Positions 33,797-42,569 of a stretch of DNA of 64,000 nt are shown here, in pieces. Origin of the DNA: Rugamonas sp045984285 (GTDB lineage: Bacteria; Pseudomonadota; Gammaproteobacteria; Burkholderiales; Burkholderiaceae_D); the NCBI RefSeq assembly GCF_045984285.3, contig NZ_JBJQIK030000003.1, positions 620,001 through 684,000 of the forward strand. The letters are read 5' to 3'. The notes beneath the pieces were generated by a model. That model had not been told where the DNA came from and ran no database searches. It saw only the letters and a program-made list of their open reading frames with translations. Position numbers and translations under genes: made by a program. The number at the start of each line of letters is the position of its first letter. Positions within the stretch are counted from its first letter, which is position 1.

Positions 33797-34783
33797 ATGT
33801 TCTCTCCTCCCGAATTACGCGGCCGCGAAGCAGCCACGCCGCCCGCTGCCGGACCGCAAACAATTGCACTATATTGCAGCGAAGGTAGCAGCGCGATCGA
33901 CGTGGCCGCAATCGCCGCCGTCTTCGCCCAGGCTAACCGGCTCGACGGCCGGCACTGGTACGAGATCGTGCTGGTGGCGCCGGCGGACACGGTACTGTTG
34001 GCCGATGGGGTCCGTCTCGGCACGCGGCCGTTCGCCCAGCTCGCGGTGCCCATCGATACGCTGGTGCTGAGCGGTGCCTTACCTGCGGAAAATGCCGTGC
34101 CCGGCTTGCGCCGGTGGCTGGCGGCACAACTGCAGCAGGCACGGCGCTGGTGTGCGGTCGATGGCGGTTTGCTGGCCCTGGCCCAGTTGGGCCTGGGGCG
34201 CGATTGCAAAGTATCGGCGCGCGCCGGCACCCGGTTCCAGCTGGAAGGCATGGGCGTGGCCATGCAGATCGACGAGACCGTGCTGTTCCAGCGTGACGGC
34301 CGCTTGTGGTCCTGCCCCGGCGGCGCACCGGTGCTGGACATGTGCCTCGACATGGTGGAGCAGGACTGCGGGCGGCGCCTGGCCAACCTCGTGGCACGGC
34401 ATTTGCTCGTGGCCGGCCGGCGCAGCAGCGCACAAGCTCAGGTCAGTCCGGTGCTCGCGGCCCAGAGCCGCGGCGGGCGCGACCGCGAACTGGCGCAGCT
34501 GGTGGAATGGGTCAACCAGAACATCGACAGCCAGCTCGACATTGCGGCCATGGCGACGCGCGTGTCCATGTCGGAACGCAACTTCCACCGGCGCTTCAAG
34601 GCCTTCACCGGCTTCACACCGGTCGATTATGTGACCCAGGTACGGCTGGAACGGGCACGTCAACTGCTCATGTGCGATCTCAGCCTGAAGGAAGTCGCCA
34701 AGCGCACCGGCTTCACCTCGGCCACCACGGTCCGCCGCGCACTGCGCCGGCGGCGCCCGGACACGCCGGACCCGGCGCCCTGA
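33797..34783 (+). CDS. GlxA-type transcription regulator (DJ-1/PfpI plus AraC HTH), copy 2
   Basis: This 328 aa regulator has an N-terminal DJ-1/PfpI domain (IALYCSEGSSAIDVAAIAAVFAQAN; VDTLVLSGALP-like segment; elbow region RRWCAVDGGLLALAQLG) and a C-terminal AraC domain from about residue 235 (ELAQLVEWVNQNIDSQLDIAAMATRVSMSERNFHRRFKAFTGFTPVDYVTQVRLERARQLL). The second helix-turn-helix, VAKRTGFTSATTVRRALRRR, is shortened at the end compared with typical AraC proteins. It begins two bases after the DUF2306 gene. It is more diverged from copies 1 and 3 than they are from each other in the N-terminal half. Confidence 0.86.
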   Translation: MFSPPELRGREAATPPAAGPQTIALYCSEGSSAIDVAAIAAVFAQANRLDGRHWYEIVLVAPADTVLLADGVRLGTRPFAQLAVPIDTLVLSGALPAENAVPGLRRWLAAQLQQARRWCAVDGGLLALAQLGLGRDCKVSARAGTRFQLEGMGVAMQIDETVLFQRDGRLWSCPGGAPVLDMCLDMVEQDCGRRLANLVARHLLVAGRRSSAQAQVSPVLAAQSRGGRDRELAQLVEWVNQNIDSQLDIAAMATRVSMSERNFHRRFKAFTGFTPVDYVTQVRLERARQLLMCDLSLKEVAKRTGFTSATTVRRALRRRRPDTPDPAP

Positions 34784-34795
34784 GCCATCGGCGCC

Positions 34796-36160
34796 TCAGC
34801 ATTTGCGGCAGCGGCGCGGCGCCGCCGGAGGCGCCCAGGCGCCACGGTGGCGCTCGCAGAACTGGCGTAGCTGCGGCGCCGGCAGGGGGCGCGACACCAG
34901 GTAGCCCTGGATCTCGTCGCAGCCATTGGCCTGCAGGAACAGCAGCACTTCCGGCCCCTCCACGCCTTCGGCCACCACCTCCAGGTCGAGCGCATGGGCC
35001 AGGTCGATCAGGGCCTTGACCAGCTTCATGCCCGTGACCGGGCCGCCTTCGCGGTTGACGAAGGTTTTGTCGAGCTTGATGGCGTCGACCGGGAACAGCT
35101 GCAGATAGGCCAGCGAGGAGTAGCCGGTGCCGAAATCGTCCACCGACAGCAGCACGCCCAGCGCCTTCAGGCGGCGCAGCAGTGCCGCGCAGCGCTCGTG
35201 GTCTTCCACCAGCACGCTTTCCGTCAGCTCCAGTTCGAGCAGCTCAGGCGGCAGCTGCGCGCGCGCCAGCGCCTGCGCCACGTCCTCCACGATGCGGGCA
35301 TCTTCCAGCTGGCGTGCCGACAGGTTGACCGACACCCGCAGCGGCCGCCCGGCACGCAGCAGGCTGGCGCCGAATTCGCAGGCGCTGTCGAGCACCCAGC
35401 GCCCGATCTCGCCGATCAGGCCCTGCGCTTCGGCCTGGGCCACGAATTCGAGCGGACCGATGCGGCCCAGTTGCGGATGGTCCCAGCGCAGGAGGGCTTC
35501 GGCCGCCACCACCTGCATCGAACCGGCATGCAGCCGCGGCTGGTACTCCAGCACGAATTCGCCGCGCCCCAAGGCCTTGCGCAGCGAGCGCTCCAGCTCG
35601 GCCTGGCGCCGCACCGTATGGCCGAGCTGAACATCGAAGCAGGCCAGGCCGTAGCGGCCCAGCTGCTGGTGGTAGCGCAAGGCGGCGGCGGCCGCGTCGC
35701 ACACGGCATCGGCCGTGGCGCCGTCCTGCGGAAAGCTGCCCAGCCCGGCGGCCGCCTGCAGCACCAGCTCCCCGCCGTCCACCAGGTAAGGGCGGCTGAT
35801 CAGCGCATACAGTTGCTGGCCGAAGGCGCGCTGGCTGCCGGGACAGGCCGTCTCGGCCAGGATGGCGAACTGGGCCGAATGCAGCCAGGCCACCTGCCCG
35901 CGCTTGCCGACCGCCTGGCGCAAGCGCTGCAGGATCTCGGCGAACAGCTGCTCGCTGCTGCCGCGGTCGTAGACGCTGGCCAGCGCCGGCCAGCGTTCCA
36001 GGCTGAGCAGGATCACTGCGAAGCCATCCGCGCCATCCCGGCAGCGCAAGGCCGCCTCGTGCACGGCGCGCTGGAAACGGCCGGCATCGAGCACCTTTGG
36101 CAGCGGCGGCGCGGGCCCGTCGGCAGCGGCGGCCAGCGGGAAACTGATCGGAAAATTCAT
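34796..36160 (-). CDS. EAL-domain c-di-GMP phosphodiesterase with degenerate GGDEF domain
   Basis: This is a 454 aa cytoplasmic protein. Residues 28-175 form a GGDEF-like domain whose signature is HSAQF (94-98) instead of GGDEF, so it should not make c-di-GMP. Residues 190-440 form an EAL domain with E221 in AEALLRWDHP, SVNLSARQL, ELELTESVLVED, DDFGTGYSSLAYLQLFPVDAIKLDK and VAEGVEG, the metal and catalytic positions of active phosphodiesterases. No membrane segment is visible. The start at 36160 is the first ATG with plausible sequence; the frame runs open to 36598. It converges with the GlxA-type gene with 12 bases between stops. Its position among chemoreceptors suggests a motility or biofilm role. 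Confidence 0.9.
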   Translation of the reverse strand: MNFPISFPLAAAADGPAPPLPKVLDAGRFQRAVHEAALRCRDGADGFAVILLSLERWPALASVYDRGSSEQLFAEILQRLRQAVGKRGQVAWLHSAQFAILAETACPGSQRAFGQQLYALISRPYLVDGGELVLQAAAGLGSFPQDGATADAVCDAAAAALRYHQQLGRYGLACFDVQLGHTVRRQAELERSLRKALGRGEFVLEYQPRLHAGSMQVVAAEALLRWDHPQLGRIGPLEFVAQAEAQGLIGEIGRWVLDSACEFGASLLRAGRPLRVSVNLSARQLEDARIVEDVAQALARAQLPPELLELELTESVLVEDHERCAALLRRLKALGVLLSVDDFGTGYSSLAYLQLFPVDAIKLDKTFVNREGGPVTGMKLVKALIDLAHALDLEVVAEGVEGPEVLLFLQANGCDEIQGYLVSRPLPAPQLRQFCERHRGAWAPPAAPRRCRKC

Positions 36161-36388
36161 GGCAGAGCCTTTCTCAACAAACTGGACGCGCGCATACGGG
36201 GTTCCGGTATGCCCAGCGCGATACGACGGTGCCAGCCTAACGTGTCCCCGGCGGCGCGGCTGCCATCGACCGGCCCGCGGCTGCCAAACAGGCGGCGGCG
36301 CGTCCGGCCAGCAACAACGCCGCAGGCTGGCAGTATTTCGCTGCTGGCTGGCAGCCGCAGCCGGAAGGCGGCCCCTACAATGGCTGGG

Positions 36389-36568
36389 TGCTGTAGTCTC
36401 CCTGCAGTGCATGACAATCGGACTGCGCCCCACGCAGTCCGTCCGCTTCGGCAGCGACCGGTCTGAAGGTTCCGGCTTGCCTGCCTGCGGCGCGGCGGCG
36501 TTGGCGATCCGCCGCCGCGATTGCTTTTCCTTCGGCCGGTGCAGCCCCCCCTGCACCGGCCTTTTTTT
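36389..36568 (+). ncRNA. Candidate structured RNA with three hairpins and a terminator
   Basis: The 471-base gap between the EAL gene and chemoreceptor 3 (both minus strand) contains a plus-strand terminator with no plus-strand gene before it. Three perfect stems follow each other: 36420-36427/36433-36440 (GGACTGCG), 36491-36500/36510-36519 (CGCGGCGGCG) and the terminator 36534-36544/36551-36561 with seven T. A TACAAT -10-like element at 36376-36381 would start a transcript near 36389, giving about 180 nt; the -35 is poor. The open frame over this stretch has no coding character. It may be an sRNA; the 5' end is a guess and the family is not recognised. Confidence 0.5.
36534..36568 (+). terminator. 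Rho-independent terminator on the plus strand, no upstream plus-strand gene
   Basis: GGCCGGTGCAG (36534-36544) and CTGCACCGGCC (36551-36561) form a perfect 11-base stem with a six-C loop followed by TTTTTTT (36562-36568). The nearest plus-strand gene ends at 34783, beyond the opposing EAL gene, so it probably ends the candidate RNA. Confidence 0.8.
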
Positions 36569-36579
36569 ATTCCCCCGAT

Positions 36580-36607
36580 AAAAAAACGCCAGCCGCAAGG
36601 GCTGGCG
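36580..36607 (-). terminator. Rho-independent terminator of chemoreceptor 3
   Basis: On the minus strand CGCCAGCC (36607-36600) pairs with GGCTGGCG (36594-36587) and is followed by seven T (36586-36580). It lies 24 bases past the stop of the chemoreceptor gene at 36632-38245. Confidence 0.8.
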
Positions 36608-36631
36608 TGCGACGCGGACGCGGGACCGCGC

Positions 36632-38245
36632 TCAGTTGCCGATACCGATCAGGCGGCTGTGCGCCATCTCGCGTGCAGGGCCGCGCACGGCCGCCGGGGT
36701 GGCGCTGCGCTGGGCCGCCAGCTTGAAGGTGCCCACCACCGCCAGCAGCTGCTGCGCCTGCGCCTGCATGGAATCGGCCGCGGCCGCGGCCTGTTCCACC
36801 AGTGCCGCATTCTGCTGCGTCACACCGTCCATCTGCACGATCGCCTGGTTCACCTGGGCGATGCCGGCCGCCTGCTCCTGGCCCGCCCGGCTGATTTCAG
36901 CCATGATGCCGGTCACGCGGGTGACGCTGGCCACCACCTCGCCCATGGTGGCGCCGGCGATATCCACCAGCTTGCTGCCCGCGGCTACCTTGTCCACCGA
37001 ATCGCCGATCAGGGCCTTGATCTCCTTTGCGGCGGCCGCGCTGCGCTGCGCCAGGTTGCGCACCTCGGAGGCCACCACGGCAAAGCCGCGCCCCTGCTCG
37101 CCCGCACGCGCCGCCTCCACCGCGGCATTCAGCGCCAGGATATTGGTCTGGAAGGCAATGCCGTCGATGACGGAGATGATGTCCACGATACGTTTCGCCG
37201 AGGCGTTGATCGACCCCATGGTGCCAACCACTTCGCGCACCACCTCGCCGCCCTTGGCCGCCACCTCCGATGCCTTGACCGCCAGCTCGTTGGCATGCCG
37301 CACGCTTTCGCCGTTCTGCTGCACGGTGGAAGTCAGCTCTTCCATCGAGGCGGCGGTTTCCTCCAGCGAGCCGGCCTGGGCCTCGGTACGGGCCGACAGG
37401 TCCAGGTTGCCGGTGGCAATTTCCACCGAGGCGGTCGTGATCGCGTCCGTGCCGTCGCGCACCTGCTGCACCAGCTGTGCCAGGCAGGCCTGCATGCTGC
37501 GCATGGCAAACATCAGGCTGCCGGTATTGGATTCGTCGTCCACGTCGACCGCGGCGGTCAGGTCGCCCGCCGCAATGGCGGCGGCAATGGAGGCTGCATA
37601 GTCGGGCTCGCCGCCCAGCTGGCGCAACAGATTGCGCGTCAGCCAGAACGCCACTGCGGCGCCGATCACCAGCGCGCCGGCGCCGAAGCCCAGGCTGAGC
37701 ACCAGCATGCGCTGCGTGGTCGCCGCCAGCTCAGCCTTGCTCTGCTCGACCGAGGCGTTCTTTTCCTTGATCAGGCCGATCAGCGCGCCGCGGATCTGGC
37801 GCCACAGCGGTGTTTCCCCGGCATTCAGCAGCGCGATGGCCGCGGTCTGGTCCTGTTTAACCAGCGCCACGATCTTTTCCTGCAGCTCCGCCTGCTCGGC
37901 GTGGTGCGCCTGGATCTTGGCCAGCACGGCCGCCTCCCCGGCACCGGCCTGCGCCAGCTGCTGCGCCCTGGGCAAGGCCTTGCGGAACGCTTCGCGCGCG
38001 TCGTCCAGGTTCTTGTAGCCCTGCTTGTTGGCCGGCGCCAGGATCACGTTGCGCAGTGCCTGCCCCATCTGCAAGCCCTGCGCGTACAGCGTGTTGGTCT
38101 CGGTCAGGAAGGCCTGGTCGCGCTGGATGAATGTATCGAATTTCACGGTGGCGTTCTGCATGCCGGTGACGGCCATGCCCAGGGCCAGCGTAAACAGGAA
38201 AAATACCAGCCCCATGCACAGGGCCATCTTGTGTTTCAGCTTCAT
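36632..38245 (-). CDS. Methyl-accepting chemotaxis protein 3
   Basis: This is a 537 aa chemoreceptor. TM1 is at about 8-30 (MALCMGLVFFLFTLALGMAV), the ligand domain is a four-helix bundle of about 155 aa (GQALRNVILAPANKQGYKNL is the typical helix in this class), TM2 is at about 188-210, followed by HAMP and the signalling domain (VIDGIAFQTNILALNAAVEAARAGEQGRGFAVVASEVRNLAQRSAAAAKEI). GAGGATGG precedes the ATG at 38245. A clear terminator follows the gene. The ligand domain differs from those of receptors 1, 2 and 4, so the ligand is probably different. The 195 bases before it, up to the LysR gene, show nothing I can name. Confidence 0.93.
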   Translation of the reverse strand: MKLKHKMALCMGLVFFLFTLALGMAVTGMQNATVKFDTFIQRDQAFLTETNTLYAQGLQMGQALRNVILAPANKQGYKNLDDAREAFRKALPRAQQLAQAGAGEAAVLAKIQAHHAEQAELQEKIVALVKQDQTAAIALLNAGETPLWRQIRGALIGLIKEKNASVEQSKAELAATTQRMLVLSLGFGAGALVIGAAVAFWLTRNLLRQLGGEPDYAASIAAAIAAGDLTAAVDVDDESNTGSLMFAMRSMQACLAQLVQQVRDGTDAITTASVEIATGNLDLSARTEAQAGSLEETAASMEELTSTVQQNGESVRHANELAVKASEVAAKGGEVVREVVGTMGSINASAKRIVDIISVIDGIAFQTNILALNAAVEAARAGEQGRGFAVVASEVRNLAQRSAAAAKEIKALIGDSVDKVAAGSKLVDIAGATMGEVVASVTRVTGIMAEISRAGQEQAAGIAQVNQAIVQMDGVTQQNAALVEQAAAAADSMQAQAQQLLAVVGTFKLAAQRSATPAAVRGPAREMAHSRLIGIGN

Positions 38246-38440
38246 GCCATCCTCATTTCTGTTATCGGAACAGCGGCAGCGGCGCCTCCCGCCCGCCCGG
38301 ATTCAGGCAGAAAGATGGACACCGCAGGCCTGCGCCGTTGTGCACGGCAGCAAGCGCAAACGCCGAAAGAAGGAGTGTGCCGCTGGGCATGGCCAGGCCG
38401 CTGCCAAGATGGGCATGAAAACTGCCAGCGCAGCGCGCGC

Positions 38441-39349
38441 TCAGCTGTCCGGCGCGCGCTCGGCCGCGCACACCTCGTACAGCGACTGGCGCAGCCAGCG
38501 GTGCACCGGGTCGGCTTCCATGCGCGGATGCCACAGCATCGACACGCTGATGTCCACACTGGCGAACGGCAGCGCGAAGCTGTGCAGGCCTTCCCGCAGG
38601 CTGCGCGTGTGGCGCTCCGGCACGGTGGCGATCAGGTCCGAGCCGCGGGCCAGCGCCAGCGCTGCCGAAAAGCCGCCCACCGTGGCCACCACCTTGCGCT
38701 CCAGGCCCAGCGGGCGCAGCGCCTCATCCATCAGGCCGGTGTCGCCCCCCTTGCGCGATACCAGCACGTGCTGGCCGGCCGCGTAGCGCGCCGCCGTCGG
38801 CTTGCCGGCGCACAGCGGGTGTCCGGCCCGCACCACGCCGATGAAGCGGTCGCGAAACAGCGCCCGCTGCCGCAGCTCCGGCCCCAGTTCCTGGCCCAGC
38901 ACCCCGGTCTCGAGATCGACACTGCCGTCGCGCAGCGCGGCGCTGTCCTTGCTCAGCTTCTGCACGAAGTGCAGGCGCACGCCCGGCGCCTCGGCGGCCA
39001 CCCGCGCCAGCAGGGCGGCGCCGAAATTCTCCACGAAACCGTCGCTGCTGCGCAGCACCAGCGTGCGCCGCACCTGGCGCAGGTCGGGCGGGGCGGCCGG
39101 GCGCAGCGCGGCCTGCACCTCCTGCACCAGCTGCGGCAGGCGCTCGCGCAGTTCCAGGGCGCGCGGCGTGGGCACCAGGCCGCGCCCGGCCCGCACCAGC
39201 AGGGGATCGCCGGTGCAGGCGCGCAGCCGGGCCAGCGCACGGCTCATGGCCGAGGGACTCAGGTGCAGGCGCCGTCCGGCGCGCGCCACGCTGCCTTCGG
39301 CCAGCAGGACGTCCAGGGTGAGCAGCAGGTTCAGGTCGGGCAGGTCCAT
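38441..39349 (-). CDS. LysR-family transcription regulator
   Basis: This is a 302 aa LysR regulator with the N-terminal HTH at residues 1-60 (LNLLLTLDVLLAEGSVARAGRRLHLSPSAMSRALARLR) and a C-terminal periplasmic-binding-like effector domain from about residue 90. The start at 39349 follows GAGGGGAATTC; upstream codons in the frame look non-coding. The gene is divergent from a DHA2 efflux transporter operon, the typical LysR arrangement, and an inverted repeat TGCAC-N7-GTGCA lies at 39377-39393 between them. It probably controls that operon in response to an unknown small molecule, perhaps the pump's substrate. Confidence 0.9.
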   Translation of the reverse strand: MDLPDLNLLLTLDVLLAEGSVARAGRRLHLSPSAMSRALARLRACTGDPLLVRAGRGLVPTPRALELRERLPQLVQEVQAALRPAAPPDLRQVRRTLVLRSSDGFVENFGAALLARVAAEAPGVRLHFVQKLSKDSAALRDGSVDLETGVLGQELGPELRQRALFRDRFIGVVRAGHPLCAGKPTAARYAAGQHVLVSRKGGDTGLMDEALRPLGLERKVVATVGGFSAALALARGSDLIATVPERHTRSLREGLHSFALPFASVDISVSMLWHPRMEADPVHRWLRQSLYEVCAAERAPDS

Positions 39350-39376
39350 TGAATTCCCCTCATGACTGGCGTGCCA

Positions 39377-39393
39377 TGCACAAATACAGTGCA
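39377..39393. promoter_or_regulatory. Candidate LysR operator
   Basis: TGCAC (39377-39381) and GTGCA (39389-39393) form an inverted repeat with a 7-base AT-rich spacer, 28 bases upstream of the LysR start and facing the divergent operon. Size and place fit a LysR recognition site, although the strict T-N11-A core was not assessed beyond this symmetry. Confidence 0.4.
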
Positions 39394-39462
39394 ACCCGTG
39401 CAGCTTCCGCCATAGCTGCGCCGAGCATAACATGACCTCATCACCCATTGACGAGAATCAAT

Positions 39463-39747
39463 ATGTCCTCTACCTCTTCCCTGCCCGCCAGCGGCGGCCA
39501 CCCCCTGAGCCGCGCCGGCTGGAACCGGCGCCATGCCGGCGCCGGCCTGGCCTGGACCGCCGAACCGAACTGCCTTGTCCAGATGGGATGCGGCAGCCTG
39601 CCCCGCGCCCTCGACCTGGCTGCCGGCGAAGGCCGCAACCCGGCTGGACCCGCCGCGCGCGGCAGGAGCGTGCACACGTCTGGCTTCCCCGAGCGCGCAC
39701 GGGGCGCCAGCAATGCCTGCGTGCGCGCTGCGGCGGAGGCAGCATGA
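39463..39747 (+). CDS. Possible small protein upstream of the efflux pump (94 aa)
   Basis: The frame starts with MSSTSSLPASGGHPLS after ACGAGAATCA and ends with a TGA overlapping the ATG of the efflux transporter (ATGA). The sequence is rich in A, G, R and P, has no signal peptide, TM helix or known motif, and contains three cysteines or so. The coupling to the next gene is the only real support. It may be a leader ORF for the transporter or a chance frame in GC-rich DNA. If it is not real, 39350-39743 is a 394-base leader/divergent promoter region. Confidence 0.3.
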   Translation: MSSTSSLPASGGHPLSRAGWNRRHAGAGLAWTAEPNCLVQMGCGSLPRALDLAAGEGRNPAGPAARGRSVHTSGFPERARGASNACVRAAAEAA

Positions 39748-41156
39748 GCCAGGCATCTCTGGCACCGCCGGTGCCGCGCCTGGTGCTGGCCAGCCTGGCG
39801 CTGACCATGCTGCTGCCCTCGCTGGGCACCAGCATCGCCAATGTCGCACTGCCCAGCATGGCGCAAGCGCTGCATGCGCCCTTCCACCAGGTGCAATGGA
39901 TCGTGCTGGCCTACCTGCTGGCCATCACCATCTCCATCGTCAGCGTGGGCCGCCTGGGCGACCTGCTGGGCCGGCGCGGCACGCTGCTGGCCGGCATCGC
40001 GCTGTTCGTGCTGGCCTCGGCCTTGTGCGCCGGCGCCACCACGCTGCCGCTGCTGGTGGCCGCGCGCGCCCTGCAGGGCCTGGGCGCGGCCGTGATGATG
40101 GCACTGACCCTGGCCCTGGTCAGCGAGCTGGTACCAAAACAGCGCACCGGCAGCGCCATGGGCCTGCTGGCCACCGCCTCCGCGGCCGGCACCGCCCTCG
40201 GCCCCTCGCTGGGCGGCCTGCTGATCGCGCACTACGGCTGGCCCGCCATCTTCCTGCTGAACCTGCCGCTCGGCCTGGGCACCCTGGTGCTGGCCAACCG
40301 CAGCCTGCCGCCGGCGCCGCGCGCTGCGGCGTCCGCCCGGGTGCGTTTCGATCACCGCGGCACGCTGCTGCTGGCGGCCGCGCTGGGCGCCTATGCACTG
40401 GCCCTGACCGGCCCGGGCCGCCCCGCCTGGCACACCGCAGGCCTGCTGCTGGCGGCGCTGGCCGCCACCCTGGCCTTCCTGCGCAACGAGGCGCACGCGC
40501 CGGCGCCGCTGCTGCAGCTTGCGGTGCTGCGCGCGCCGCGCTTCAGCCGCAGCTTTGCCATGAGCGCCCTGGTCGCCACGGTGGCCATGGCCACGCTGGT
40601 AGTCGGCCCCTTCTACCTGGCCGCGGCCCTGGGCCTGGCGCCGGACCGGGTCGGCCTGGTCATGGCCACCGGCCCGCTGGCGGCCGCGCTGGTCGGCATG
40701 CCGGCCGGGCGCCTGGTGGACCGCTTCGGCGCCGCGCGCATGACGCGCCATGGCCTGCTGGCCATGCTGGCCGGCGCCCTGCTGCTGGCGCTGCTGCCGG
40801 CGCGCTGGGGCGTGGCGGCCTACAGCAGCGCCCTGGTGCTGATCACGGCCGGCTACGGCCTGTTCCAGTCGGCCAACAATACCGCCGTCATGGCCGGCGC
40901 CGCGCCCGACCAGCGCGGCGCCATCTCCGGCGTGCTGACCCTGTCGCGCAACCTGGGCCTGATCACCGGCGCTTCCCTGATGGGCGCGCTGTTCGCCTGG
41001 GGAGTGGGCAGCCGCGACATCGCCCACGCAACCACCGGCGCCATCGAGGCCGGCATGCACCTGACCTATGGGGCCGCCACGCTGCTGAGCGCAGCCGCCC
41101 TGCTGCTGGCGGCCGGCAACGCGCGCCGCGCCGCCGCCACCGGGGAACAGCCATGA
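39744..41156 (+). CDS. DHA2-family (EmrB/QacA-type) MFS efflux transporter
   Basis: This is a 470 aa membrane protein with about 14 hydrophobic segments, the number of the DHA2 proton-antiporter family. Motifs include LDT-like first helix LALTMLLPSLGTSIANVALPSMAQ, motif A GRLGDLLGRRGTLLAG near residue 68-83, RALQGLGAAVMMALTLALV and the motif C-like LLATASAAGTALGPSLGGLLIAHYGW. GGAGGCAGC precedes the ATG at 39744; the frame is open further upstream without transporter sequence. It overlaps the following AlgE-like gene by ATGA. The substrate is unknown; LysR control and the neighbouring hydrolase suggest an organic compound. Confidence 0.9.
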   Translation: MSQASLAPPVPRLVLASLALTMLLPSLGTSIANVALPSMAQALHAPFHQVQWIVLAYLLAITISIVSVGRLGDLLGRRGTLLAGIALFVLASALCAGATTLPLLVAARALQGLGAAVMMALTLALVSELVPKQRTGSAMGLLATASAAGTALGPSLGGLLIAHYGWPAIFLLNLPLGLGTLVLANRSLPPAPRAAASARVRFDHRGTLLLAAALGAYALALTGPGRPAWHTAGLLLAALAATLAFLRNEAHAPAPLLQLAVLRAPRFSRSFAMSALVATVAMATLVVGPFYLAAALGLAPDRVGLVMATGPLAAALVGMPAGRLVDRFGAARMTRHGLLAMLAGALLLALLPARWGVAAYSSALVLITAGYGLFQSANNTAVMAGAAPDQRGAISGVLTLSRNLGLITGASLMGALFAWGVGSRDIAHATTGAIEAGMHLTYGAATLLSAAALLLAAGNARRAAATGEQP

Positions 41157-42541
41157 AACGCCCTACCCTGCTGGCGGCCCTGCTGCTGGGTAGTCCCGCC
41201 CTGGCCGCGGCCCAGCAGCCCTATCCCTTGCCGGCTGCCGGCTGGGGCCCTGAACTGGGCCGCGGGCTGATGGCCAGCCGCTGGGCCGAGGACTGGCACG
41301 CGGCGCGCGCCGCCGGCCAGGTGCCGGCGTTCAAGGCCATAGGGCTGGACGATGACCTGGCGCTGACGCTGAGCGCCGAAGGCCGCGCCCGCTTCGACCG
41401 CTTCGACAATGCCCAGCTGCAGGCGGGCAACGATTACCGGCAGATGCTGTGGCGCGGCGTGCTGGGCGCCGAACTGCGCGCCGGGCCGCACTGGCGGGTA
41501 TACGGCGAGCTGGCCAGCGGCCAGGTCGGCGCACGCCAGGCGCTGGCCACCGCCAACTTCCAGAATACGCTGGCACTGCAGCAGGCGTTTGCCGAGCTGC
41601 GCGGCGGCAGCGCCGGCCTGCTGGCGGGCGCCATGCTGGGACGCCAGGAATTCGCCGACGGGCCGCGCCAGCTGGTCAGCCTGAGCGACGGCCCCAATCT
41701 GCACCGCAGCTGGAACGGCGTGCGCGCCTACCTGCAGACGCCGGACTGGCGCCTGAGCCTGGCCCGGCTGCGCGCCACCCGGCTGGGCAGCGGACGCTTC
41801 GATGAGACCGTCAATCCGGCCGAGCGGCTGGATGCCCTGACCGGCAGCCTGCGCCTGGGCGACACGGCCTACCTCGATCCCTTCTGGTACCGCAGCGAAA
41901 ACCCGGCCTTCCGCCTGGCCGGGCGCGCGGGCGCCGATACGCGCCACACCGCCGGCGCCCGCCTGTGGGGCCGCCAGGGCGCGCTGCGCTACGAGTGGAC
42001 CGGGGCGGTGCAGCGCGGCGACGCGCAACAGCGCCCGGTGCGGGCCTGGGCCCTGTTTGCGGTACACAGCCTGGCGCTCTCGGAACAGGGCTGGAAGCCG
42101 CGCCTGACGGCCCGCCTCGACCTGGCCTCCGGCGGCGGCAGCTACGGCAGCGGCACGGTGCACAGCTTCAATCCGCTGTATGCCAGTTCGAACTACCTGG
42201 GCGAAGGCCAGTTCCTGGGGCTCAGCAACCTGGCCATGCTCACGCCCGGCCTGGCGCTGGCCCCCAGCCCGCGGTCGAGCCTGAACCTGGACTACGGGAT
42301 CGCGCGCCGCCGCGACCCGCACGATGCCGCCTACGGCGGCGGCCAGCGGCCCTATGCACGCACGGCCGCGCTGCCGGGCCGGGAGATTGGCAGCCTTTGG
42401 CGGGTAATTGGCAGCTGGAGCCCGGTACCGGCTGTCACACTCTTCGTCAATCTTGAACAATTGCGGCCCGGTGCGCTACTGCGCAGCGCGGCGCTGCCCG
42501 GCGCACGCTATGTCTACCTGGGCGCCAGCTACCGCTACTGA
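41153..42541 (+). CDS. AlgE/alginate-export-type outer-membrane beta-barrel
   Basis: This is a 462 aa protein with signal peptide MKRPTLLAALLLGSPALAAA, then beta-barrel sequence with many alternating aromatic and polar strands, ending in a C-terminal strand RYVYLGASYRY. Segments such as GLDDDLALTLSAEGRARFDRFDN, GRQEFADGPRQLVSLSDGPNLHRSWNGVRAYL and FNPLYASSNYLGEGQFLGLSNL match the alginate-export porin family. It overlaps the efflux pump stop (ATGA), so pump and porin are made together and could form an inner/outer membrane route, although no periplasmic adaptor is present. Alginate itself is an unlikely substrate, since no alginate genes are near. Confidence 0.8.
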   Translation: MKRPTLLAALLLGSPALAAAQQPYPLPAAGWGPELGRGLMASRWAEDWHAARAAGQVPAFKAIGLDDDLALTLSAEGRARFDRFDNAQLQAGNDYRQMLWRGVLGAELRAGPHWRVYGELASGQVGARQALATANFQNTLALQQAFAELRGGSAGLLAGAMLGRQEFADGPRQLVSLSDGPNLHRSWNGVRAYLQTPDWRLSLARLRATRLGSGRFDETVNPAERLDALTGSLRLGDTAYLDPFWYRSENPAFRLAGRAGADTRHTAGARLWGRQGALRYEWTGAVQRGDAQQRPVRAWALFAVHSLALSEQGWKPRLTARLDLASGGGSYGSGTVHSFNPLYASSNYLGEGQFLGLSNLAMLTPGLALAPSPRSSLNLDYGIARRRDPHDAAYGGGQRPYARTAALPGREIGSLWRVIGSWSPVPAVTLFVNLEQLRPGALLRSAALPGARYVYLGASYRY

Positions 42542-42569
42542 GCCGCCGCCAGCAAAGGAGCATGATCCG

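Noticed and set aside
36389..36568. Identification of the candidate RNA as 6S RNA
   Set aside because: Length is similar, but I do not see the single long hairpin with a central bubble and paired ends. I left the family open.
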